From: an uncultured Oscillospiraceae bacterium
GTDB taxonomy: Bacteria > Bacillota > Clostridia > Oscillospirales > Oscillospiraceae
Direction: 5' to 3'
Assembly (NCBI GenBank): GCA_934668285.1
Contig: CAKUNB010000002.1
Coordinates: 1-32,433, forward strand
DNA: 32,433 bases
Shown: positions 10,246 to 17,806 of the stretch, piece by piece
How positions within the stretch are numbered: the stretch's first letter is position 1
Layout of the letters: every line of letters starts with the position of its first letter
The notes under the pieces: generated by a model
What the model was told of the DNA's origin: nothing
Databases searched by the model: none
Seen by the model: the letters and a program-made list of their open reading frames with translations, nothing else
Position numbers and translations under genes: made by a program

Positions 10246-11559
10246 CTACAGTCTCGAATTGATATTGGCCGTAATATCGCGGATATTATCCTGCAGGCCG
10301 TTGGCGGAGTTTGGCAGCTCCTCCTCCACGCGGCGGATGGCGTGGAGCACCGTCGTATGATTCTTTCCGAACGGCTCGGCAATGTCCGGCAGGGACAGCG
10401 TAGTGAGCTTGCGGATCAGGTACATGGCCACCTGCCGCGCCTCGACGGTGGTTTTGTTCTTCTGCGTGCCGCGCAGCACGGCCTCCTCGAGCGAATAGAA
10501 CCGGCAGACCTCGCTGATGATCAGCTCCGGCGTCGGTACGTTCTGCGCCTTGATCTTGTACATGTCCTTGATCGCGCGGGAGACGTTCGCTACGTCCATC
10601 GGCATACCGGTCAGATCGTGGTAGGCCTTGATTTTCTTGACCGTGCCCTCAAGCTGGCGGACGTTGTTTGTGATATTCTCCGCGATATAGTTGCACACGT
10701 CGTCCGGCAGGGTAATGCCCATTTCCAGCGCTTTATTTTTGGTGATGGCCCAGCGTGTTTCGTAGTCGGGCGGCTGGACGTCCACCATCAGGCCCCATTC
10801 AAAGCGCGTCCGCAGCCGCTCCTCGAGCCGCAGCATGTCGCTCGGCACGCGGTCGGAGGTCAGAACGATCTGCGAATGGTTGTCGTATAAGCTGTTGAAG
10901 GTGTGGAAAAATTCCTCCTGCGTCTGATCCTTACCGGCGATAAACTGAATATCGTCCATCAGAAACAGGTTGGCATTGCGGTATTTGTCGCGGAATTCAA
11001 AGTTTTTGCCGCTGCGCACGGCCTCGATGAATTCGTTCGTGAATTGCTCGCCGGTCAGGTAGACGATATTGTAGTCCGGATGGCGGCGCTGGATGCGGTT
11101 GGCGATGGCGTACAGCAGATGCGTCTTGCCAAGGCCGGACTGGCCGTAGATAAACAGCGGATTATACACCGTGGTGCGCTCCTCCGCAACGGCCTCCGCC
11201 GCGGAAAAGGCGTGCTGATTCGTCGAGCCGACCACGAAGGACTCAAAGGTATACTGCGAATTGCATTCGACAAAGGAGCGCTTTTTCTTTCCCATGGAAT
11301 ACTGGGGAAATTCCTCGTCGTCGAGCACGACCAGCTCAATTTTCGTCTGGAACTGCTCGCGCATCGCGTCCTTGATCAGCTCCGCGTAGCGATTTAAGAT
11401 GACGTCCTTGCGAAACGGCGAGGGAGAAAAAACCACCAGCTTGCCGTCGTTCAGCTCCACGATCTCCGCATCGTCGAAGAACATCGCCACCGCAGCCGAG
11501 GGGGAATGCTGCTCCAGATAGGACAGAACACGTGACCAGACATAGGCGTTGGAATACAT
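10246..11559 (-). CDS. dnaA: Chromosomal replication initiator DnaA
   Basis: DnaA (437 aa), the AAA+ protein that opens the origin. Domain I begins MYSNAYVWSRVLSYLEQ. Walker A is GQSGLGKT (139-146) and Walker B is LFLMDDIQF with Asp202-Asp203. The DNA-binding domain IV carries the signature region PFGKNHTTVLHA: Lys399-Asn400-His401-Thr402-Thr403 stands where most DnaA proteins have Arg-Asp-His-Thr-Thr. The start chosen (ATG 11559) follows GGAAAGGAG and gives the usual N-terminus; an upstream in-frame start lies ahead of the ribosome site and inside the promoter. The linker between domains I and III is short (about residues 80-105). The Asp-to-Asn change may relate to the variant boxes in the nearby origin; that link is inference. 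Confidence 0.98.
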   Translation of the reverse strand: MYSNAYVWSRVLSYLEQHSPSAAVAMFFDDAEIVELNDGKLVVFSPSPFRKDVILNRYAELIKDAMREQFQTKIELVVLDDEEFPQYSMGKKKRSFVECNSQYTFESFVVGSTNQHAFSAAEAVAEERTTVYNPLFIYGQSGLGKTHLLYAIANRIQRRHPDYNIVYLTGEQFTNEFIEAVRSGKNFEFRDKYRNANLFLMDDIQFIAGKDQTQEEFFHTFNSLYDNHSQIVLTSDRVPSDMLRLEERLRTRFEWGLMVDVQPPDYETRWAITKNKALEMGITLPDDVCNYIAENITNNVRQLEGTVKKIKAYHDLTGMPMDVANVSRAIKDMYKIKAQNVPTPELIISEVCRFYSLEEAVLRGTQKNKTTVEARQVAMYLIRKLTTLSLPDIAEPFGKNHTTVLHAIRRVEEELPNSANGLQDNIRDITANINSRL

Positions 11560-11593
11560 AGCAGACTCCTTTCCGGTAGAATATTTCAGCAAA

Positions 11594-11622
11594 ATTATAG
11601 CACAAAAATCAAGAAAAAGCAA
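11594..11622 (-). promoter_or_regulatory. dnaA promoter (sigma-A, extended -10)
   Basis: Read on the minus strand: -35 TTGCTT (11622-11617), a 17-base spacer, and -10 TATAAT (11599-11594) preceded by TGC, an extended -10 element. The -10 box ends about 34 bases from the dnaA start codon, leaving room for the GGAAAGGAG ribosome site. Confidence 0.8.
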
Positions 11623-11642
11623 GCGAATACATTATTATAAAA

Positions 11643-11674
11643 GAAATTGGTGCACAGCCGCGTGCAACAATTTC
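11643..11674. promoter_or_regulatory. Inverted repeat upstream of the dnaA promoter
   Basis: Arms GAAATTGGTGCAC (11643-11655) and GTGCAACAATTTC (11662-11674) match at 12 of 13 positions around a 6-base spacer. A third related element, TGCACCAAAT, lies at 11691-11700. The arms include TGGTGCACA (11648-11656), a weak DnaA-box-like site. The element lies about 20 bp upstream of the dnaA -35 box. It may be an operator, an autoregulatory DnaA site, or an mfd transcript hairpin; no T-tract follows directly. Confidence 0.6.
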
Positions 11675-11756
11675 AGAAGCAACGCGGTCATGCACCAAAT
11701 AGAAATATGTTATAGAACAAGAAACAACGTTTCTCATTTTACGCAGGGGACAAGGC

Positions 11757-14700
11757 CTACTGCACCAGCGCGGCGTAGGCGGCGATTAGCTCCTGTGCGG
11801 CCTTGAGGGAGTTTTCTCCGGCGCGGAGGTTGAGGGTCAGAATCGGCTTGTCGGCCTTCGGAGAGAGGAAGATGCGCTTTTGATAGGCCGTCTGCCCGCA
11901 GAGGGCCGCAATCGCCTCAAATTCGAAGCGCGACAGCGTGAGGAGAATCGTCCGCCCCTTCTGCGATAGGTCTGTCACGCCCAAAGCAGCGGCTCTGGCG
12001 CGCAGGAGCGCAATATCGATCAGATTCAGCGCGCCCTTCGGCGGGTCGCCGTAGCGGTCGACCATCTCGTCGAGCAGCTCCTCGGCGTCCTCCTGCGAGC
12101 GGATGGCCGCCATGCGGCGGTACAGATCCATCCGCTGCTCGCCGGACGGAATATAATTCTTGTCGATATTCGCCGTCACGTCCAGATCGGCGGTGCAGCT
12201 GACCTCGTCGACGGGCTTTTCGCCGCGCTCCTCGAGCACCGCATCCTCCAGCAGCTTCAGATACAGGTCGTAGCCCACGGACATCATGTGCCCCGACTGC
12301 GCCGCGCCGAGCAGCGTGCCCGCGCCGCGAATTTCGAGGTCGCGCATGGCAATTTTGAAGCCCGAGCCGAATTCCGCGTAGTCGCGGATGGCGTTCAGGC
12401 GCTTTTCCGCGTCCTCGGTCAGTACCTTGCCGCGCCGGAAGGTCAGGTAGGCGAAGGCGTGGCGGCTGCTGCGGCCAACGCGGCCGCGAATCTGGTGCAG
12501 CTGCGCAAGACCGAGCTTGTCCGCATCCTCAATGATCAGTGTATTGACATTTGAAATATCAATGCCCGTTTCAATGATCGTCGTGCAAACCAGAATTTGC
12601 AGCTCGCCCTCGGCCATGCGCTGCATGACGTCGCTCAGCTCGTCCTCGCTCATCTTGCCGTGGGCGATGCCGACCTCCGCATCGGGCAGGGCCTTCTTGA
12701 TCCGCGCGGCGCACTGTGCGATCGATTCCACGCGGTTGTGCAGATAGTACACCTGCCCGCCGCGCTCGATCTCACGGCGCATTGCGTCCACCAGCACCGG
12801 CTCGGCGTATTCCAGCACGAACGTCTGCACCGGATAGCGGTCATGCGGCGGTTCCTCAATCGTGGACATGTCGCGGATGCCGGACAGGGCCATGTTCAGC
12901 GTGCGCGGGATGGGCGTTGCCGACAGCGTCAGCACGTCCACACCCTTGGCAAGCTCCTTGAGCTTTTCTTTATGCGTCACGCCGAAGCGCTGCTCCTCGT
13001 CCACGACCAGAAGGCCGAGGTCCTTGAAGCACACATCCTTCTGCAGCAGCTTGTGCGTGCCGATGACAAGGTCGAGCGTGCCCGCCGCGAGGTCAGCCAG
13101 CGTTTTGCGCTGCTGTCCCGCCGTGCAGAAGCGCGAGAGGACGCCAATATTGACCGGAAAGCCGCGAAACCGCGCGACAGCGGTCGTATAATGCTGCTGC
13201 GCCAGCACCGTCGTCGGCACCAGAATTGCCGCTTGTTTGCCGTCTAAAATTGCTTTCATAACAGCACGTAATGCAACCTCCGTTTTGCCGAAGCCCACGT
13301 CGCCGCACAGCAGCCGGTCCATCGGCTGCGGCGCCTCCATGTCGCCCTTGATCTCGTCGATCGAGCGGAGCTGGTCGTCGGTTTCTGCGTAGGGGAAGTT
13401 CTGCTCGAATTCCGCCTGCCACGGCGTGTCGGCGGCGAAGGCGTGGCCCATCCGGCGCTTGCGCTCGGCGTAGAGGCGGATCAAATCCTCCGCTAAGTCC
13501 TTGACCGCCGCCTTAGTCCGCGCCTTCGTCTTTTCCCACTGGTCGCCGCCGAGGCGGTTGAGCTTCACCGGCGCGTTTTCGCCGCCGCCGATGTACTTGG
13601 AGATCAGGTCGAGCTGCGTCGCGGGGACGTAGAGCGTGTCGCTGCCTTGATAGGCGATTTTCACGTAGTCCTTCACCGCGCCGTCAATTTTCATCTGCTC
13701 CATGCAGACATAGCGCCCGATGCCGTGGTACTCGTGGACGATCAGGTCGCCGGGCGTGAGATCGGCGAAGGAGTCCAATTTTTGCCGATTGGTTGCCTTT
13801 TGCCGTTTTTTTCTGGGTTTTTCCCGCGTTTGCGCGAGCAATTGTCCCTCGGTCAGCACGGCGAGCTTCAGATCGGGGTATTCCATGCCGTTCGGCAGTG
13901 CGCCGTCGGCCAGCAGAATCTGCCCCGCCCTCGGCAGCGCCGTCAGCGGAAAGGCGAGAAAGGCGGACAGGCCCTTTTCGCGCAGGAGACCTGCCAGAAT
14001 TTCGCCGCGCCGCCGGTTGCCGCAAAGCACGAGCGAGGCAAAGTCGTTTTTCTGATAGAAGGTCAGGTCGGTCACGGCCGCGTCCAGATTGCCGCCGTAG
14101 GACGGCAGCTGCTTAGCGGTGATGCTGATCAGCGCCTTTGGCGGCAGCGCCTCGGGATAGGACGCGGCGAGGAAGGAGTCGAGAAACACAACCGCGCGGC
14201 CCTGCAGGCCGCTGCAGACCGTTTCCCAGTCGGCGGAAAATTCGCACAGCTCTCCGCACAGCACGCCCGCCTGCAGCAGGCTGTCGAGCATCATGCCCTC
14301 CTCGTTGACCGCGCGCTCGGCGGCGCGGCGCAGGTTGCCGTGGTCGCAGAAAAAGACTACCGCGTCGGCGGGCAGATAGTCCGCCGCGCAGGCAAAGTCC
14401 GGATAGATCAGCGCCATGTAACGGTCAGCGGCGGAGAGGGTCACGCCCGCGCCGATGGCCTCAGTGTCCTCGGCCAGCGTCCGCAGGAGCGCCTCGTTCG
14501 GCGTTTTCCGGCGGCGCAGGCGGGCCTGCAGCGCGGTCAAGTCCTCTACCAGACCCGCGATGCCGTCCGGATGCAGGCCGGGCAGCGTTTCGGCCACCGG
14601 CAGGAGCGTCGCCTCCTCGGCGTTCTCCGTCCGCCGCTGCGTTACTGGGTCAAAAAAGCCCATTGCGTCGATCTCGTCGCCAAAGAATTCCACGCGGACG

Positions 14701-15296
14701 GGCGCGTCATGCGCCGGCGAGAAGAAATCCACAATGCCGCCGCGCACGGAAAACTGCCCCACGCCCTCGACGAGCGTTCCCCGCGCATAGCCGCACTGCA
14801 CCAGCCGCTCGGCCAGCGTCTCCGGCGCGAGCACCGCGCCCGGCGCCAGCCGCAGCGCGCAGGAAAAGAGCGTCTGCTTCGGCATGGTGCGCTTGGCCAG
14901 CGCCTCCCACGTCGTCAGCAGCACCGGATACGGCGCGTTGGGGGAGGCGGCAGTTGAAAGGCCTTTTCCGAGGTCATAGAGCACGCGCAGGCGCTTCTGT
15001 TCCCAGCCGCGCGAGATGGCCGAGGCGTTGTGAAAGGTCAGATCGCGCGACGGCAGCACCGTCCCCTCCGTGCCGAGCAGGGCGGAAAGCTCCATCTGCG
15101 TCCGGCGCACGGCCAGCTCGTCCTGGCAGACGATCACCGCCGGACGGCGCGTCTCGTGGCAGAGCGAGGCGATGAGATGCGTGCGATTGATCTGCGCTGC
15201 GCCGGAAACGCCGGCCACGGCATTGCGCTCCACCGCCGCGCAGAGCTGCCGGTACTCCGCCAGCCCCCGCAGCGCCTCTAATAAGAATCGCTCCAT
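11757..15296 (-). CDS. mfd: Transcription-repair coupling factor Mfd
   Basis: Mfd (1179 aa), the translocase that removes RNA polymerase stalled at DNA damage and recruits UvrA. In order: a UvrB-like N-terminal part (VGQFSVRGGIVDFFSP near 200), the CarD-like RNA polymerase interaction domain (DLTPGDLIVHEYHGIGRY near 510), helicase motif I GDVGFGKT (665-672), the DEEQ box (766-769), a TRG-type VVESI/HNRVESI and QIRGRVGRS in the second helicase lobe, and the C-terminal domain (NYIPSGEQRMDLYRR onward). Length is normal. The start follows TGGAGG by about 7 bases. It lies 197 bp upstream of dnaA on the same strand, with dnaA having its own promoter. In B. subtilis mfd follows pth closely; here about 540 bp of repeats lie between. 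Confidence 0.98.
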   Translation of the reverse strand: MERFLLEALRGLAEYRQLCAAVERNAVAGVSGAAQINRTHLIASLCHETRRPAVIVCQDELAVRRTQMELSALLGTEGTVLPSRDLTFHNASAISRGWEQKRLRVLYDLGKGLSTAASPNAPYPVLLTTWEALAKRTMPKQTLFSCALRLAPGAVLAPETLAERLVQCGYARGTLVEGVGQFSVRGGIVDFFSPAHDAPVRVEFFGDEIDAMGFFDPVTQRRTENAEEATLLPVAETLPGLHPDGIAGLVEDLTALQARLRRRKTPNEALLRTLAEDTEAIGAGVTLSAADRYMALIYPDFACAADYLPADAVVFFCDHGNLRRAAERAVNEEGMMLDSLLQAGVLCGELCEFSADWETVCSGLQGRAVVFLDSFLAASYPEALPPKALISITAKQLPSYGGNLDAAVTDLTFYQKNDFASLVLCGNRRRGEILAGLLREKGLSAFLAFPLTALPRAGQILLADGALPNGMEYPDLKLAVLTEGQLLAQTREKPRKKRQKATNRQKLDSFADLTPGDLIVHEYHGIGRYVCMEQMKIDGAVKDYVKIAYQGSDTLYVPATQLDLISKYIGGGENAPVKLNRLGGDQWEKTKARTKAAVKDLAEDLIRLYAERKRRMGHAFAADTPWQAEFEQNFPYAETDDQLRSIDEIKGDMEAPQPMDRLLCGDVGFGKTEVALRAVMKAILDGKQAAILVPTTVLAQQHYTTAVARFRGFPVNIGVLSRFCTAGQQRKTLADLAAGTLDLVIGTHKLLQKDVCFKDLGLLVVDEEQRFGVTHKEKLKELAKGVDVLTLSATPIPRTLNMALSGIRDMSTIEEPPHDRYPVQTFVLEYAEPVLVDAMRREIERGGQVYYLHNRVESIAQCAARIKKALPDAEVGIAHGKMSEDELSDVMQRMAEGELQILVCTTIIETGIDISNVNTLIIEDADKLGLAQLHQIRGRVGRSSRHAFAYLTFRRGKVLTEDAEKRLNAIRDYAEFGSGFKIAMRDLEIRGAGTLLGAAQSGHMMSVGYDLYLKLLEDAVLEERGEKPVDEVSCTADLDVTANIDKNYIPSGEQRMDLYRRMAAIRSQEDAEELLDEMVDRYGDPPKGALNLIDIALLRARAAALGVTDLSQKGRTILLTLSRFEFEAIAALCGQTAYQKRIFLSPKADKPILTLNLRAGENSLKAAQELIAAYAALVQ

Positions 15297-15339
15297 AAAA
15301 AACCTCCAAAAAGGCAGATAGTATCGTGAAACGCCGTAA

Positions 15340-15500
15340 GGGCGCTCATCGAGCGCCCGCGTGCAGGCAGTATCAGTTTAGTGAATCGTGAATAATGGTG
15401 GTGTGCCTTCGGCACCAATTAAAAATCCGCTGCGGCGGGGACGGGGGACTCCTCCAGTCACGGCTTCGCCGTGCCAGCTCCCTCAGAGAGGGAGCCAAGG
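15340..15500. repeat. Family A hairpin, family B repeat (B2) and its 3' extension
   Basis: A hairpin GGGCGCTC-atc-GAGCGCCC (15340-15358) leads into family B copy B2 (15363-15449: GCAGGCAGTATCAGTTTAG, a GTGCC-ttc-GGCAC hairpin, then CCGCTGCGGCGGGGACGG). The extension at 15456-15500 contains CACGGC-ttc-GCCGTG and a GGGAGCC palindrome, and recurs at 26428-26470. With the next entries this accounts for most of the 543-bp gap between mfd and pth, where no gene is supported. Confidence 0.8.
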
Positions 15501-15530
15501 CCGCGCTGCGGCGCGGAAGGGACGGGGGAT

Positions 15531-15719
15531 GCGGATTGCCACGTCGGGCTGCGCCCTCCTCGCAATGACGAATTTGGAGGATGCTCCCGTTCTTGTCATT
15601 GCGAGGAGCGAAGCGACGTGGCAATCTCGTGCAGGCAGTTTCGAATTCGCCGAAAGCGATCAGTAAATCAAACCTATCCCGCGAGATTGCCACGGCTGCA
15701 AAGCAGCCTCGCAAGGACA
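15531..15719. repeat. REP-like repeat: right-half copy plus full copy R5
   Basis: A right half (GGATTGCCACGTCGGGCTGC to CTCGCAATGACG, 15531-15570) precedes a full copy at 15594-15719. The full copy starts TGTCATTGCGAGGAGCGAAG, contains GTGCAGGCAGTTTCGAATTC and ends CCTCGCAAGGACA. It shares the long middle of R4. Confidence 0.85.
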
Positions 15720-15771
15720 GAAACGGGAAGTTTTGTGGTGTACAACAATACTTTCTCTGAACGCACGAATG

Positions 15772-15800
15772 CGGAAAACGGGCGGCGTGCCCGTTTTCCG
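15772..15800 (-). terminator. Probable terminator of prs-pth
   Basis: A perfect 12-bp stem, CGGAAAACGGGC (15772-15783) with GCCCGTTTTCCG (15789-15800), around a 5-base loop, starting 40 bases after the pth stop on the minus strand. The T-run lies inside the 3' arm rather than after it, so this is a good hairpin but an imperfect intrinsic terminator. Confidence 0.55.
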
Positions 15801-15839
15801 TTTGGTGCGACGTTATTCGTCAAAATTGGATCGAATTGC

Positions 15840-16436
15840 TCATTTTGCCGCGCCGTTGAAGCGGTTCGCGGCGGCGGGGACGCCGTCGGTCAGCACGGCC
15901 AGCGCGGCCTCGGCGGCACGCTCGATCGCAGGGCCGAGCGTCTTTTCCTCCGATGCGGAGAAATTCGACAGCACCCAGTCGGCCAGCTCATAGTCCGGAT
16001 GCGGCTTTGCACCAACGCCGATCTTCACACGCGGGAAGCTCTGCGAATTCAGCCCGCCGATGATGGACTTGATGCCGTTGTGCCCTCCGGCGGAGCCATC
16101 CGCGCGGACGCGCAGCCGCCCGACATCGAGCGAAATGTCGTCAAAAATGACGATGATCCGTTCCGGCGGCAGCTTGTAAAACCGCGCCGCGTCCATCACG
16201 GACTGGCCGGAATTGTTCATAAATGTCTGCGGCTTGAGCAGGATCAGCTTCTGCCCCTCGTAGACCGTCTGGCCGTACAGCCCGCGGAATTTCGCGCGGT
16301 CGACCTTCACGCCGAGGCGCTTTGCCAGCGCGTCGACGGTGCGGAAGCCGACATTGTGCCGCGTTTTTGCGTAGTTGTCGCCGGGATTGCCCAGTCCGAC
16401 GATCAGCCAGTCGCAGGCAGGCTTGCGAAACAGCAT
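15840..16436 (-). CDS. pth: Peptidyl-tRNA hydrolase
   Basis: Pth (198 aa) releases tRNA from peptidyl-tRNA that has dropped off the ribosome. The sequence has LIVGLGNPGDNYAKTRHNVGF with the catalytic His27, PQTFMNNSGQSV, the DDISLDVGRLRVR strand carrying the conserved aspartate, and the GSAGGHNGIKSI loop. The length is close to the usual 185-200 aa. The start overlaps the prs stop as TGATG, which points to translational coupling. The prs-pth pairing matches the prs-ctc-pth-mfd region of B. subtilis, but without ctc. Confidence 0.97.
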   Translation of the reverse strand: MLFRKPACDWLIVGLGNPGDNYAKTRHNVGFRTVDALAKRLGVKVDRAKFRGLYGQTVYEGQKLILLKPQTFMNNSGQSVMDAARFYKLPPERIIVIFDDISLDVGRLRVRADGSAGGHNGIKSIIGGLNSQSFPRVKIGVGAKPHPDYELADWVLSNFSASEEKTLGPAIERAAEAALAVLTDGVPAAANRFNGAAK

Positions 16437-17401
16437 CAGAACAGGCTGGAGATCGACGTCTCGTTATAGATGCGCGTGATCGCCTTGGCAAAGGTCGGCG
16501 CGGCGTCGAGCTGGCGGATTTTCTTGCCGGTGTACTCGGCGGGCAGCGGGATGGTGTTCAGGAGCATCAGCTCGTCGATGCAGCTGTCGTCGATGCGCTT
16601 GAGCGCGGGGCCGGAGAGCACGCCGTGCGATGCGCAGGCATAGACGGCCTTGGCCTTGCCGATGGTCTTGATGGCCTCGGCGGCGTTGCAGAGCGAACCG
16701 GCGGTGTCGACGATGTCGTCAAAGAGGATGCAGGTCTTGCCCTCGACATCGCCGATGACGTTCATGACCTCGCACATGTTGGCGCGCTGGCGGCGCTTAT
16801 CAACGATGGCCAGACCCATGTGCATCTTCGCCGCAAAGGCGCGGGAACGGGCCACGGAGCCGACATCCGGCGAAACGACGCAGAAATCATTGTGATCGTA
16901 AACGGATTCATCAAATTTTGACATATAATAGCGCACAAACAACGGATTACCGACCAGGTGATCGACGGGGATGTCGAAGAAGCCCTGAATCTGCGCCGCG
17001 TGGAGGTCCATTGTCAGGACGCGGTCTGCACCGGCCTCGGTGATGAGATTCGCCACGAGCTTGGCCGAGATGGGGTCGCGGCCCTTGGCCTTGCGGTCCT
17101 GACGGGCGTAGCCAAAATAGGGGATGACGGCGGTGATGCGGCCCGCAGAGGCGCGACGGAACGCGTCGATCATAATCAGCAGCTCCATCAGGTTGTTGTT
17201 GACGGGCTTGCAGGTGGACTGAACCACGAAAACGTCGCAGCCGCGGACGGTTTCGTTGATGGAAACAGAAATTTCGCCGTCGGCAAAGGCAGTTACCGTG
17301 CTGTTGCCGAGCTCAAGCCCCAATTCGGTGCAGATACCGCGCGCGAACGGTATGTTGGAATTGGCGCTGAAAACCTTGATTTCTTTTCCGTGTGCGATCA
17401 T
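16436..17401 (-). CDS. prs: Ribose-phosphate pyrophosphokinase (PRPP synthetase)
   Basis: Makes PRPP from ribose 5-phosphate and ATP for nucleotide, histidine and tryptophan synthesis (321 aa). Motifs: FADGEISVSINETVRG, YFGYARQDRKAKGRDPISAKL (ATP and metal binding), DLHAAQIQGFFDIPVDHL, and the PRPP loop DDIVDTAGS. The start chosen is the ATG at 17401, which follows AGAGG and begins just before the IKVFSANSNIPFA strand; a longer in-frame start would read through the promoter leader. It is translationally coupled to pth. An extended -10 promoter lies about 90 bp upstream. Confidence 0.97.
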   Translation of the reverse strand: MIAHGKEIKVFSANSNIPFARGICTELGLELGNSTVTAFADGEISVSINETVRGCDVFVVQSTCKPVNNNLMELLIMIDAFRRASAGRITAVIPYFGYARQDRKAKGRDPISAKLVANLITEAGADRVLTMDLHAAQIQGFFDIPVDHLVGNPLFVRYYMSKFDESVYDHNDFCVVSPDVGSVARSRAFAAKMHMGLAIVDKRRQRANMCEVMNVIGDVEGKTCILFDDIVDTAGSLCNAAEAIKTIGKAKAVYACASHGVLSGPALKRIDDSCIDELMLLNTIPLPAEYTGKKIRQLDAAPTFAKAITRIYNETSISSLF

Positions 17402-17490
17402 GTTGAGTACCTCTTTATTTTCCGAGCCGAAGCTCAAATTCAACAAAAGCAGCGGTGCGTCGTCCTCGCGGGACGCTATCATACACTGAC

Positions 17491-17519
17491 ATTATAACAG
17501 GTTTTTGCGCGTTCGTCCA
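17491..17519 (-). promoter_or_regulatory. prs promoter (extended -10)
   Basis: Minus strand: a weak -35 TGGACG (17519-17514), a 17-base spacer, then TATAAT (17496-17491) preceded by TGT. The expected start near 17484 leaves an untranslated leader of about 80 bases before prs, longer than for most genes here; no riboswitch was recognised in it. Confidence 0.7.
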
Positions 17520-17682
17520 CCGATTTTACAGGAGAAACCAAACAAATTCCGCGCACCTTTTCCCAATATTTTTGTCGAAAACAGAAGAATCCAAAAAAGA
17601 AAAAACAACAAAAGCAGCATACAAGTCAAATTCATCAGATGAACCGCCAATACGCGCAAGCAGGATCGAAATCCGTTCGTAG

Positions 17683-17704
17683 GGCGGGCTGCCCTCAGCC
17701 CGCC
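17683..17704. repeat. GC-rich hairpin repeat (family A, copy 4)
   Basis: Arms GGCGGGCT (17683-17690) and AGCCCGCC (17697-17704). It is followed by CGTGCAGGCA and, at 17718, GCTGCGCAATGGGCATCGG, which recurs at the very end of the window. The rest of the 17520-17771 gap is an AT-rich stretch (17560-17640) with no supported gene. Confidence 0.75.
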
Positions 17705-17771
17705 GCGTGCAGGCACCGCCGTTCGCTGCGCAATGGGCATCGGCCCCTACGCGAGGTTGGGGGCGCGGGCA

Positions 17772-17803
17772 TAAAAAGGCAGCGGCCCGGGGTGGGCCGC
17801 TGG
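17772..17803 (-). terminator. Intrinsic terminator of the aminotransferase gene
   Basis: On the minus strand, CAGCGGCCC and GGGCCGCTG form a perfect 9-bp stem (17802-17794 with 17788-17780) with a 5-base loop, followed by CCTTTTTAT. It begins 4 bases after the aminotransferase stop codon. Confidence 0.88.
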
Positions 17804-17806
17804 GGC

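Noticed and set aside
13647..14957. 436-codon plus-strand open frame opposite mfd
   Set aside because: It lies wholly inside mfd, whose domains are intact; the composition is that of a shadow frame.
17492..17634. Possible 47-aa hydrophobic peptide on the minus strand upstream of prs
   Set aside because: No ribosome site, and its end overlaps the prs promoter; it merely reflects an AT-rich stretch.
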